A DNA stretch of 64,000 bases from Thermoplasmata archaeon (GTDB lineage Archaea; Thermoplasmatota; Thermoplasmata; Lutacidiplasmatales; UBA184), in NCBI GenBank assembly GCA_035622275.1, contig DASPVQ010000024.1:1-64000 (forward strand). Reading direction: 5' to 3'. A program made the position numbers and the translations under genes. Every line of letters starts with the position of its first letter. The first letter of the stretch is position 1. The notes below the pieces were generated by a model, which was not told where the DNA came from, did not search any database, and saw only the letters and a program-made list of their open reading frames with translations. Shown here piece after piece: positions 43,601 to 50,425 of this stretch.

Positions 43601-44252
43601 GCTCCGTGCGCCAGAACCCACGCAGCCCGGGCAGGTACTGCTTGGGGTCCCGGTAGCTCGCGACCCACCGTCGGGTCCCGACCGCCTTGACGGTCCGTAG
43701 GTACGCATAGATCGTCACCAGGATGACGAACGTGTAGAACGACAGGTAGTTCGCGTAGCCGAAGATCGAGGAGTCGATGCTCGCGCTCAGGAACGGGAAG
43801 ATGAGGGCCGCGATGAGCCCCATGCGCTTGGAGCTAACCTCGCGCCCGATCAGGTAGATCGGGAACACCTCGAGGGCGGCCCAGAGCGGGGCTTGCAGGT
43901 CGAGGAACCAGGCGCCCGCCACCACGGCGTTGCCGCCGAAGGCGGGCGCGAAGACGAGCCCCAGGATGGCGTTCATCCAGTCGAAGAGCGGCTCGCGCGG
44001 GTTGTAGCCGCCGATCGGGAAGTGAATCAGCGGGTCGAAGACGAGGTTCGCGTGGTTCAGGATGATGTAGGTCGTGACGCGGGAGTGGTAGTAGGAGTCC
44101 GAGCCGCCCGCGTACGTGTAGAGCGGGCCGAACTGCTGGATGATCGGATAGGTCCAGATCGTTCGGATCGCGAAGGCCATGCCGAAGGCGCCGAGCAGGA
44201 TCGCCACGGTCCAGCCGTGACGGCGCCACCAACCGAGCTGCGACCCCTGCAT
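37659..44252 (-). CDS. aglB: AglB-type oligosaccharyltransferase fused to a giant surface domain
   Basis: 2197 residues in one uninterrupted frame. Residues 1-505: 13 or so membrane helices with the catalytic SDSYYH loop (51-56) and the TVAE loop (367-370). Residues 505-960: the soluble domain with the sequon-binding WWDYG (577-581). This is a complete AglB, which normally ends near here. A further ~1,200 residues follow: about ten beta-sandwich repeats ending in LPxGxYS-like turns (carboxypeptidase-regulatory/PEGA style), two NTGN-containing segments like NEW3 domains, then a transmembrane helix near 2160-2187 and tail RWWRTRRWTRR. More than 30 N-x-S/T sequons occur in the extension. It transfers lipid-linked glycans to Asn of exported proteins. 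Confidence 0.9.
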   Translation of the reverse strand: MQGSQLGWWRRHGWTVAILLGAFGMAFAIRTIWTYPIIQQFGPLYTYAGGSDSYYHSRVTTYIILNHANLVFDPLIHFPIGGYNPREPLFDWMNAILGLVFAPAFGGNAVVAGAWFLDLQAPLWAALEVFPIYLIGREVSSKRMGLIAALIFPFLSASIDSSIFGYANYLSFYTFVILVTIYAYLRTVKAVGTRRWVASYRDPKQYLPGLRGFWRTERTAIKWAVFTGVSLGALALAWQGYTYAIVVIGISLVILMVVERIRRVDSFGLYVATAITGLIAFPMAAPYYIVQHQFSAWFDLPLILFFGTLGLMLPFLLLRDVPWIFSIPALVGLVGLAALFLFVFEPRYFTSIVTGQGYFVKTLIYSTVAEAQAPSFDQLVVGYGIVTFFLAFAGIGLFVWKLIRGRFRRQHVVFLVFGVLSIYLPISAAKFFLLGSPAFALLPAEAIERALDVAGYPALRRTVASLSDRGSQFAAFRKAFKARHVLIFLLILVIVLPNVWVGIDAGIPSNTKAQASEQVYDSLPSWLKGNATTDQNYFGAAGTSLDTSNQYDSAGYNWLATQDTSAAPQDRPAFVSWWDYGFQAIDQGQHPSVADNFQNGIDPAGQFLLAQNESSAIAVLATTLLQAEQLKTGLSYLPAALNTILARDGLNVTQLHNYLVNESMDYALVVAHPERYLPVDPTTLTLDNAMYMAVSYFIASSLPLSGVASLYNDIQAYTGWSIRYDMADSRLIPFSGQDTGIYYAPADLTGRIINAAGDPQTYFNVTVLGSDGNTYPLGDVPADVAAVSYTVNYFAPFFNSIIYRTYFGYNGTDIGQGFGIPGLEGAVASDPVEPGWMLQHFMVVYKTAYYCPSAAEAAVNSGCYTAMNQPSALNLQKTVGGIANTSAYRYFSGGESILEYYPGQTVLGNLVLPNGAPVGGARVTVFDQWGIPHMSVTTAPDGSFSIVLPPGNDTLNVTTGALQGLTQQGATLLQSIPITVPSALALSFTPPNLPMTITLRGGTVSGLVYWNTANSTTYEPSTDRVVPGAQVVLWGAGNLSKITATTDASGSFDLANVPPGIYDYDVLYAGHNFTQSALTITPGGATNASAGLAVGAIKGTVLDPLGNTVSGAFVTLGNASGTVASETTNSSGGFSFTAYAPGNYTLSAAVPGTANVSAGVPVVIANAGSGFAGNLTVRPTVSVAVTVSAAGTPIAGLPVRFTPVPVFTNTTISPLTIAGRAATNGTVVLTGADGVATARLPFGNYSVSVIGYVGTTLDSGLASVTTSALSPSVGLAVPLSRAIRLAGAIVPVGPVTNQTTFFVSATSAAGAPSYTWAVNGTYAFYLPSGSYSVLGLGGTTTAGSTVYAALTSVSLSAPTNLPLVPSVAVAAHFSIGSRLANGKLFHPAAATATVSAGSGGANATALSTASGTLIAYVPSVVPAPATTYCLTVAAAGFATTSECGLSPNGLGAITVYPVALSPVTVNLRIVGGPPGGIRVNFTATTETGTNTSLVGGPSFTTGLSPGLYSVTGWAPTGNGSTLYLPSRTLNVALGIGAASANLTMLLVNARNSTGTLALPSGGAAANVTVALSSPLFNATVNGTAFTHGFYAPAGRYSALATLSAGGVQYASLVPLTIGAGGTATPTLSVTGRGVEVTGSLQRSTNTTLLVAVPLTLTSTSGATVALTTASGTFSADLPTNTTFSVGASALTSELSSAGAYTVSWTARPGTTCSIGTNSTRCPVPMVPTTDLVWLNGTLSATGVPGLVSGTVRLLGPFPYDNLTIVAAPSGTFSTQVLPGTYSIYASGGGGSEPLAGFASAPASLSAPSSLALALTPTWTATVLVVSPSAAAPLLGPANVTLTNSFGVSVVYPGVAPGVPFTVALPAGTYSARASSFGVPYGVATTATALVSFSVSNGNVGVTLALAYESVLTAAVTPVGSSTATITSPGTAVFAFAMVNTGNAPLLVHPVGSPSTWGFTFSFANATLAPGAGAGTTSAAVSIAVPGATSTLHPPVVIELALANGTVVGAFSPTVRIVPTFGVAVGAAVASRPTVGPTSALVPFYLANTGNSLETVRLSIVDLPRLEAYGWSATFLSASGPLGANVSLDPFENASYNVSLSASAAVFVPAGFVTVQASVVNESGAYQAAAALNVPLASVKASTTNGTAPILVTGPGVTSPPSGLPDWFVPLVSFVPAIALVVGVLAYRWWRTRRWTRR

Positions 44253-44298
44253 CCGCTCCGGCTCACCCCCGAGCCGGCGGCGCGCGAGACTGGGGGGG

Positions 44299-44306
44299 TG
44301 TATAAA
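44299..44306 (-). promoter_or_regulatory. TATA box of the aglB operon
   Basis: Minus strand tatttata, 47-54 nt before the aglB ATG, giving a leader of about 20-25 nt. It lies directly downstream of the T-run that ends the preceding minus-strand operon. Confidence 0.6.
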
Positions 44307-44315
44307 TAGGCTGCC

Positions 44316-44322
44316 CCAAAAA
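44316..44322 (-). terminator. Oligo-T terminator of the chain-elongation operon
   Basis: Seven T on the minus strand within ggcgttttttt, 44 bases after the DUF35 stop. Such T-runs terminate archaeal RNA polymerase, and one this long is rare in this GC-rich DNA. Confidence 0.6.
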
Positions 44323-44365
44323 AACGCCCGATGCCGCCGTCAGCAGCTCGGCCGGCGCGTCGGGC

Positions 44366-44860
44366 TCAGCCGACGACCCGGAAGCGGTAGAAGTACCGCC
44401 CGTCGCCGACGTCGTACGGTTCGACCCGGACACGGTCGCCGATCCGCAGCTCCGACCATGGCCGGCCCTCGATGCGCCCGAACAGCCGCAGGGGAGCGCC
44501 ATCGAGATCGACGAGGCCGACCGCGAACGGGACGTCCGACTCCATCCCGAGCGGGGCGCCGCCCAGCACGGCACTGAAGGCGTAGATCCGGCCCTGCTCG
44601 GGAAGGTCGACCCAAACGAGCTCCTCCTGGTGGCACTTCGGGCAGGCGAGACGCGGCGGCCAGTGGAGCTCGCCGTCGCGCGGACATCGGGTCGTCGCGA
44701 GGCGACCCTCGCGCAAGCGCTCGAAGAAGCGGGCGAGCCGGGTCTGGTCCGGGCCCTCGAGCGGCACGAAGTCGAGCAGGAACGGGCGTTTCGGGCGCGG
44801 CTCGCTCGGCGCGGGCGGCGCGACGACCTCGGGCCGGGAGGCCACCCGCTCCTCGGGCAT
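44366..44860 (-). CDS. DUF35 OB-fold protein, partner of thiolase
   Basis: 164 residues. A rubredoxin-like zinc ribbon (CPRDGELHWPPRLACPKCH, about 59-77) precedes an OB-fold domain (GRIYAFSAVLGG to the C-terminus). Archaeal DUF35 proteins form a complex with acetoacetyl-CoA thiolase (and HMG-CoA synthase) and help channel acyl-CoA intermediates. Here it directly follows a thiolase gene and is the last gene of the operon. The 45-residue N-terminus is disordered. Confidence 0.87.
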   Translation of the reverse strand: MPEERVASRPEVVAPPAPSEPRPKRPFLLDFVPLEGPDQTRLARFFERLREGRLATTRCPRDGELHWPPRLACPKCHQEELVWVDLPEQGRIYAFSAVLGGAPLGMESDVPFAVGLVDLDGAPLRLFGRIEGRPWSELRIGDRVRVEPYDVGDGRYFYRFRVVG

Positions 44861-44889
44861 CGTTCCCCGGCGCGGGCGCACGCCCGCGC

Positions 44890-46074
44890 TCACGCGGCCG
44901 CCTCCCGTCCGTAGACCATGACCGAATGCACGTTCGCGCTGCCCGAGAGATTGTGAACGAGCGCCCAGTTCGGCGCGGGCGCCTGGCGGCTCGGCGGGAC
45001 CGCGTGGGCGAACTGCGCCTGGATCTCGACCGCCTGGGCGATGCCGGTCGCCCCGAGCGGGTGGCCGCAGCCGAGCAGACCGCCCCGCGGGTTGACGACG
45101 AGGTCCCCCCCCACATCGCCCCGGCCGTCGGTCGCGAACCGCCCGCCCTCGCCGCGGCCGCACAGCCCGAGCGCCTCGTACTCGAGGATCTCCGAGATCG
45201 AGAAACAGTCGTGGACCTCGGCCAGGTCGAGGTCGCGGGCCTCGATCCCCGCCTGCCCCATCGCCTCGCGCGCCGCCCGGGTGAGGCCCGGCCACTCCGA
45301 GAGCGAGCCGGCGTGAGCGAGATTGTGGAAGTTCGAGAACTGACCGGAGCCCCGGACCCAGGCCGGCGCGTCGGTGTACTGCGCGGCCCGGTCGCCGGCG
45401 ACGAGCACGACCGCGGCCGCGCCGTCCGTCATCGAGGAGCAGTCGCCGAGGCGCAGCGGCGGGGCCACGAGCGGGAGCCCGAGGAGCTTGTCGCGCGCGA
45501 AGCGCTTGGAGTAGAACTGAGCGTGCGGGTTCGAGTTCGCGAAGCGATGGTTCTTCTCGGAGACGGACGCGAGCGCCTCGGGCGTGGTGCCGAACTCGAG
45601 CATGTGACGCTGGGCGACCATCGCGAAGAACGGCGGGGCGGTCGCGCCGTGCGGGCCGTCCCACGGACGGTCCATCACGCAGCCCATGGCGCTGTTCGCC
45701 TCGGCCATCGAGGGAAGGTTCATCTTCTCGATCCCGACGGCGACGGCGACGTCGCTGAGCCCGACCGCGATCGCCGCGTACGCCGAGCGGATCGCCGATT
45801 GGCCCGAGGCACACGCGAGCTCGGTGCGTTGCAGGATCCGCCGCGGGGCGAGGCCCATCTGCTCGGCCGCGAGCGGGGCGACGTGCGACTGGAAGGCGAA
45901 GCGCTCGGGCTCGGCCGCGCCGACGAACAGCGAATCGACGTCCTCCGCCCGCAGCGCCGGTACGGCGCGGAACAGCGCGGCGCCGACCTCCTGGGCCATC
46001 TCCGCCCAGGTCGTCGGCCGCACCCCGAAGGGAGTCGTCGTTCCGCCGACGAGCGCGACCGGACGACCGCTCAT
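44890..46074 (-). CDS. Thiolase (acetyl-CoA acyltransferase family)
   Basis: 394 residues. Nucleophilic Cys in ELACASGQSAIRSA near 88, and the C-terminal GCGHPLGATGIAQ with the catalytic His; the HDCFSISEILEYE segment is typical of archaeal and SCP-x-like thiolases that work with DUF35 proteins. It condenses or cleaves acyl-CoA. No HMG-CoA synthase is adjacent, so it is not necessarily the mevalonate-pathway enzyme. ATG overlaps the stop of the dehydrogenase gene (ATGA). Confidence 0.9.
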   Translation of the reverse strand: MSGRPVALVGGTTTPFGVRPTTWAEMAQEVGAALFRAVPALRAEDVDSLFVGAAEPERFAFQSHVAPLAAEQMGLAPRRILQRTELACASGQSAIRSAYAAIAVGLSDVAVAVGIEKMNLPSMAEANSAMGCVMDRPWDGPHGATAPPFFAMVAQRHMLEFGTTPEALASVSEKNHRFANSNPHAQFYSKRFARDKLLGLPLVAPPLRLGDCSSMTDGAAAVVLVAGDRAAQYTDAPAWVRGSGQFSNFHNLAHAGSLSEWPGLTRAAREAMGQAGIEARDLDLAEVHDCFSISEILEYEALGLCGRGEGGRFATDGRGDVGGDLVVNPRGGLLGCGHPLGATGIAQAVEIQAQFAHAVPPSRQAPAPNWALVHNLSGSANVHSVMVYGREAAA

Positions 46075-47204
46075 CGGACCTCCCCGCGGACCGCGTCCGC
46101 GACCGCGTCCCCGGCAGCGGCGGTCGACGCCGTCCCGCCCTGATCGTAGGTCCGCACATGCCCCTCGCGCAGCACATGGGCGATCGCCCGGTCGAGACGC
46201 TCGGCCTGCCGGGTCAAGCGACCGTCGGAGTGGCGGTCGCCGAGCCAGCGCAGCATCTGCTCGACCGCCAGGAACGTCGCCATCGGATTGACCTGGTTCT
46301 TGCCGGCGTACTTGGGGGCGCTCCCGTGGACCGGTTCGAACATCGCGTGCTCCGCGCCGATGTTCCCGCCGGCGGCGAAGCCCATGCCTCCCTGGAGGAC
46401 GGCCGCGAGGTCGGTCACGATGTCGCCCATCATGTTCGTCGCCACGGCCACGTCGTAGCGCTCGGGATTGCGGACGAGCCACTGGGTGAAGGCGTCAACG
46501 TACGCGTAGTCGCGTTCGATCTCGGGGAACTCGGCGCCGATCCGGTCGAACGTCTCGCGGAAGAAGCGGCAGCCCTCCATGACGTTCGACTTGTCGATGC
46601 ACGTGACCCGCTTGATGCCATCGGCCGGCGCGCCGCGCTCCCGGGAGCGGGCGAGCTCGAACGCATAGCGGATCACGCGCTCGGAGCCTTTTCGCGTGAC
46701 GATCCGGGTATCGATCGCGACCTCGGTCTCGCCGGCCCGGCGCAGGCGACCGCGCGCGGGCGTGTACAGATCCTCGGTGTTCTCCCGGACGATCACCAGA
46801 TCGACGTTGCGCGGCGACCAGACCTCGCGGTACTCGCCGCTGATGCGGTGCTGAACGCCCGGGTACAGCCGGCAGGGGCGCACGTTCGCGAAGAGATCGA
46901 GCGACTCGCGGAGCCCGAGGACAAGCGCGCGGCCGGCGAGGTCCCCGTTCGGCAGCGTCACGCCCGGCCAGCCGACCGCCCCGAGCAGGACCGCGTCGGC
47001 GTGACGGGCCGCCGCCTCGCCGTCCGGCTCCCATTCCCGACCGGTCCGCTGGTAGTACTGCGCGCCGCCGGGATGTTCCTCGACGTGCCAGGGCGCGGGG
47101 CCGCCCTCGGCGAGCGCCCCGAGCACCTTGAGGCCTTCCCGCACGACCTCGGGTCCGGTGCCGTCGCCCGCGAAGACCGCGATCTCGTACCCGGCGTCCT
47201 TCAT
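46071..47204 (-). CDS. Isopropylmalate / homoisocitrate / isocitrate dehydrogenase family
   Basis: 377-residue beta-decarboxylating dehydrogenase. Visible: IAVFAGDGTGPEVV, the substrate-binding region DLFANVRPCRLYPG, VIVRENTEDLY, IDKSNVMEGCRFF (catalytic Lys), NMMGDIVTDLAAVLQGGMG (metal Asp) and FEPVHGSAPKYAGKNQVNP (cofactor loop). By context it oxidises the product of the aconitase-type LeuCD pair: 3-isopropylmalate, homoisocitrate or a related acid. Specificity cannot be settled by eye. Confidence 0.88.
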   Translation of the reverse strand: MKDAGYEIAVFAGDGTGPEVVREGLKVLGALAEGGPAPWHVEEHPGGAQYYQRTGREWEPDGEAAARHADAVLLGAVGWPGVTLPNGDLAGRALVLGLRESLDLFANVRPCRLYPGVQHRISGEYREVWSPRNVDLVIVRENTEDLYTPARGRLRRAGETEVAIDTRIVTRKGSERVIRYAFELARSRERGAPADGIKRVTCIDKSNVMEGCRFFRETFDRIGAEFPEIERDYAYVDAFTQWLVRNPERYDVAVATNMMGDIVTDLAAVLQGGMGFAAGGNIGAEHAMFEPVHGSAPKYAGKNQVNPMATFLAVEQMLRWLGDRHSDGRLTRQAERLDRAIAHVLREGHVRTYDQGGTASTAAAGDAVADAVRGEVR

Positions 47205-47728
47205 CCGCGCGTCCCGCCGGGGGTCGTCGTCCCCTCGAGCTCGCGCCGGACGTGCTCGACGAGCCCGCCGGCCTCGAGGATGCGCAATAGGTGGGGCGGG
47301 ATCGGCGGGAAGGGCACCGAGGCCTCCGTCCGGAGGTTCGTGATCTGGCCGCGACGCATCTCGATCCGGGCGCGGTCGCCCCGCTCGAAGATCGCACGCA
47401 CCCCCCGCGCTTCGATCGTGGTCAGTCCGAGGTTGATCGCGTTGCGGAAGAAGATACGGGCGAACGAGTCGGCGACGATCGCGCTGACGCCGGCGGCCCG
47501 CATCGCGGCCGGTGCGTGTTCCCGGCTCGAGCCCGAGCCGAAGTTCTCCCCCGCGATCAGGATGTCACCGGGCCGGGACTCGGCGGCGAATTCGGGCAGC
47601 GCGATCTCGAAGACGTGATTCTTCAGTTCCTCGGGGTCGATGATCGTGAGGTACTTGCCCGAGATGATCTGGTCGGTATCGACGTCGCGGCCGAGCGTCC
47701 AGACGCGGCCCTCGATCACCTCCTGCAC
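47201..47728 (-). CDS. 3-Isopropylmalate dehydratase / homoaconitase small subunit
   Basis: 175 residues. DVDTDQIISGKYLTIIDPEEL carries the substrate-specificity loop (YLT, neither the YLV of typical LeuD nor the YLR of the characterised methanogen homoaconitase), followed by GENFGSGSSREHAP and NAINLGLTT. With the large subunit it isomerises a 2-alkylmalate or homocitrate type substrate. ATG at 47728; its stop overlaps the next gene. Confidence 0.88.
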   Translation of the reverse strand: MQEVIEGRVWTLGRDVDTDQIISGKYLTIIDPEELKNHVFEIALPEFAAESRPGDILIAGENFGSGSSREHAPAAMRAAGVSAIVADSFARIFFRNAINLGLTTIEARGVRAIFERGDRARIEMRRGQITNLRTEASVPFPPIPPHLLRILEAGGLVEHVRRELEGTTTPGGTRG

Positions 47729-47738
47729 GCTGCCTCCG

Positions 47739-49022
47739 TTACAGGTACGGTCGCGGGTCGGCGATCTCGCCCTCGATCGCCGCGGCCACCGTCGCGGCCG
47801 GGGACATGAGGTAGATGCGCGCCTGCTTCGCGCCCATGCGGCCGGGGAAGTTGCGGTTGGAGGAGGAGGCGCACACCTCGTCGGGCGCCAGGAGGCCCAT
47901 GTTGCCCCCGAAGCACGCGGAACAGCTAGAGTTCGTGAAAACGGCCCCCGCCTGCGTGAACGTCTCGATGATCCCCTCGCGCAGGCACTGCTCGTAGATC
48001 TTCGTGGACGCCGGCGAAACGATGAACCGGACGCCCCGGGCGACCTTGCGGCCCCTCATCAGCGCGGCCCCCTCGCGCAGGTCCTCGATCCGCGCGTTGG
48101 TGCAGGAGCCGAGGAACACCTGGTCGACCTTGACGTGCTCGTGCACGACGTCGGTGAGGGGTCGCACGTTGTCGGGGGAGTAGGGGCACGCGACCATGGG
48201 GGGCATGCCGTCGACGTCGATGTCGATCACGCGCTCGTACTCGGCGTCGGGGTCCGGCGCCAGCGGGTGCATCGGGTGCTTGGCGATCCCGGCGAGGTAG
48301 TCGTACGTCGTCTGGTCGGGCGCGACCATGCCGCACTTCGCGCCCATCTCCGTGGTCATGTTGCAGATCGTGAAGCGCTCGGGCATGGACAGGCCTGCGA
48401 TCGTCGGGCCGGTGAACTCGACCGACTTGTAGGTCGCCCCGGTCGTCTTGATCTCCCCGAGCACGCGGAGGACGAGGTCCTTCGCCGTCACGCCGCGACC
48501 GAAACGGCCCCGGACCCGGACCTGGAGCGTCGACGGAACCTTGAGCCAGAGCCGACCGAGCGCCAGCACGGCGGCCATCTCGGTCGGCCCGATGCCGGCC
48601 GCGACCGCGCCCATCGCCCCGAGCATGTTCGTGTGCGAGTCGGTGGCGACCGCGAGGTCTCCCGGGACCACCCAGCCGTTCTCCGCGAGGATCTGGTGGC
48701 AGATCCCGTGCTGGCCCACGTCGTAGAAGTGCTCCAGATGCGTCTCGGCCGCGAACTTGCGCAGGATCCGATGCAGGATCGCCGCGGTCTCGGTCGGCGC
48801 GGGCACCCAGTGGTCGATCGCGATCACGACCCGGTCCGGGTCCCAGACCCGCTCGGCGCCCATCTGATGGAACGGCGCGACGGTCTGCGCCCCCTGCTCG
48901 TGCATCATCGCGAGATCGACGTGACCGTCGATGATCTCACCGGGGACGACGCGCTCGTTACCGGACGCCCGGGCCAGGATCTTCTCGGCGAGGGTCATGC
49001 CGTGGCCGTTGGCGGGGCTCAT
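47739..49022 (-). CDS. 3-Isopropylmalate dehydratase / homoaconitase large subunit
   Basis: 427 residues, aconitase-fold large subunit with one [4Fe-4S] cluster. Ligand cysteines: GSCTNARIEDL and SCSACFGGNMG. ATDSHTNMLGAMGA and FHQMGAERVWDPDRV are family motifs. ATG at 49022 overlaps the stop of the synthase gene by 4 bp; the gap to the small subunit is 10 bp. Confidence 0.9.
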   Translation of the reverse strand: MSPANGHGMTLAEKILARASGNERVVPGEIIDGHVDLAMMHEQGAQTVAPFHQMGAERVWDPDRVVIAIDHWVPAPTETAAILHRILRKFAAETHLEHFYDVGQHGICHQILAENGWVVPGDLAVATDSHTNMLGAMGAVAAGIGPTEMAAVLALGRLWLKVPSTLQVRVRGRFGRGVTAKDLVLRVLGEIKTTGATYKSVEFTGPTIAGLSMPERFTICNMTTEMGAKCGMVAPDQTTYDYLAGIAKHPMHPLAPDPDAEYERVIDIDVDGMPPMVACPYSPDNVRPLTDVVHEHVKVDQVFLGSCTNARIEDLREGAALMRGRKVARGVRFIVSPASTKIYEQCLREGIIETFTQAGAVFTNSSCSACFGGNMGLLAPDEVCASSSNRNFPGRMGAKQARIYLMSPAATVAAAIEGEIADPRPYL

Positions 49023-50266
49023 GCGCTCACCGCCGTGATCCCGAGGGCATCGACCATCGCCCAGAACTCGTCGTCGGAGAGCCCCGGTCGCTCGAACAGA
49101 CGGCGGTACTCCATAAGGAAGCGGTGGAGGTCCTCCTTGGACCGGGCCTCGGTCTCGGCCTTGATCCGGCGCAGTAGCTCGAGCAGGAGGGGATCGGGAG
49201 CGCTGAGCCCGCGCTCCTTCAGCTTCTCGACGACGGCGGCCTTGCCCGTGTGCTTGCCGAGGATCATGTGGCGCCGGGCGCCGACGAGGCTCGGCTGCAG
49301 CGGTTCGTAGGTCAGCGTGTGGGCGAGGATCCCGTGCGTGTGGATGCCGGCCTCGTGGGAGAAGGCGTTGTAGCCGACCAGCGCCTTGTTCGCGGCGACG
49401 GGGATCCCGGAGAGCTCCTCGACGAGCCGCGAGAGCTCGGTCAACCGCTCGGTCTGGATGCCGGTCCGGACGCCGTAGAGCGCTTCGAGCAGCATCACGA
49501 CCTCCTCCAGGGAAGCGTTCCCGGCGCGCTCCCCGAGGCCGTTGACGCAGACGTGGGGGGCCCGGGCCCCGCACTCCAGCGCCGTGAGCGTGTTGGCGGT
49601 CGCGAGCCCGAAGTCGTTGTGACAGTGCACCGAAAGGTCGTGGGGCTGGACGCGACGCTGGAACTCCCCGAGGTACCACCGGAACGTGAGCGGCGTCATG
49701 ATCCCGACCGTGTCCGCGACGACCAGCCGATCCGCACCCGCCTCCTGTACCTCCCGGTAGAGCCGCTCAACGAAGTCGAAGGGGGCGCGGACCGTGTCCT
49801 CGGTCACGAACGCGACGTGAAGGCCCGCGTCCTTCGCCCGACGGACGCTGGCGATCGAGGCCTCGCGCACCTGGTCCGGGGTCATCTTGAGCTTGAAGCG
49901 CAGGTGGACCTGGCTCGCCGCGACGAAGATCGCGATGTGCGTCGCGCCGCTACCGATGACCGCGTCGACGTCCGCAGGCACGGTCCGCGCCGCCGCCAGG
50001 ATCTTCGACTTAAGGCCGGCGCCCGCGATGAGTCGGACCGCCCGGGCCTCCTCGTCCGAGACGACCGGGATCCCGGCGTTGATGAGCGGCACGCCGATCT
50101 CGGCGAGCAGCGTGGCCACGCGGAGCTTTTCCTCGGGGGTGAAGTGAACCCCGGGCGTCTGCTCCCCATCGCGGAGCGTCTCGTCCCACAGGACAACGGA
50201 TTCCGGGACGTGCCGCTCCCGCGCGGTCTCCGAATGGAAGTTCTCGACCAGGCGCGGCTCGGCCAT
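49019..50266 (-). CDS. 2-Isopropylmalate / homocitrate synthase family (LeuA-like)
   Basis: 415-residue TIM-barrel acyl-CoA condensing enzyme. Metal and substrate motifs: WDETLRDGEQTPGV, VHCHNDFGLATANTL and GERAGNASLEEVVM. It lacks the C-terminal regulatory (LeuA dimer) domain of classical isopropylmalate synthase and ends in a helical segment like homocitrate synthases. It starts the chain-elongation operon by condensing acetyl-CoA with a 2-oxoacid (2-oxoisovalerate, 2-oxoglutarate or pyruvate). Confidence 0.87.
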   Translation of the reverse strand: MAEPRLVENFHSETARERHVPESVVLWDETLRDGEQTPGVHFTPEEKLRVATLLAEIGVPLINAGIPVVSDEEARAVRLIAGAGLKSKILAAARTVPADVDAVIGSGATHIAIFVAASQVHLRFKLKMTPDQVREASIASVRRAKDAGLHVAFVTEDTVRAPFDFVERLYREVQEAGADRLVVADTVGIMTPLTFRWYLGEFQRRVQPHDLSVHCHNDFGLATANTLTALECGARAPHVCVNGLGERAGNASLEEVVMLLEALYGVRTGIQTERLTELSRLVEELSGIPVAANKALVGYNAFSHEAGIHTHGILAHTLTYEPLQPSLVGARRHMILGKHTGKAAVVEKLKERGLSAPDPLLLELLRRIKAETEARSKEDLHRFLMEYRRLFERPGLSDDEFWAMVDALGITAVSA

Positions 50267-50289
50267 CCCGGCTTCTACCCGTCGGCGGG

Positions 50290-50297
50290 CCTTTAGG
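50290..50297 (-). promoter_or_regulatory. TATA box of the chain-elongation operon
   Basis: Minus strand cctaaagg, 24-31 nt before the ATG at 50266; leaderless start predicted. The region 50267-50425 is a divergent intergenic stretch shared with the 2-oxoacid:ferredoxin oxidoreductase promoter. Confidence 0.55.
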
Positions 50298-50365
50298 ATT
50301 TAGGCGCCCGAGGGCGCCGTCGCACCGGACTCCCGTGCCGGCCGCCACGTCGCGTGGATGACCTC

Positions 50366-50372
50366 TTAAATA
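50366..50372 (+). promoter_or_regulatory. TATA box of the 2-oxoacid:ferredoxin oxidoreductase operon
   Basis: ttaaata, 54-60 nt before the ATG at 50426; the leader of about 30 nt carries the ribosome site gagaggga at 50415-50423. Confidence 0.6.
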
Positions 50373-50425
50373 GGCCCCAGTCCTCGAACGGATACAAGTA
50401 GCGCCCGGCTTCGCTCGAGAGGGAG

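Noticed and set aside
40477-43668. A 1063-codon open frame inside aglB on the same strand
   Set aside because: It is a frame-shifted reading of aglB, Arg-rich and without domain character, while the aglB frame carries all catalytic motifs.
44299-44306. Plus-strand promoter reading into 44.3-46 kb
   Set aside because: The element also reads as tataaata on the plus strand, but no plus-strand gene follows; all genes there are on the minus strand.
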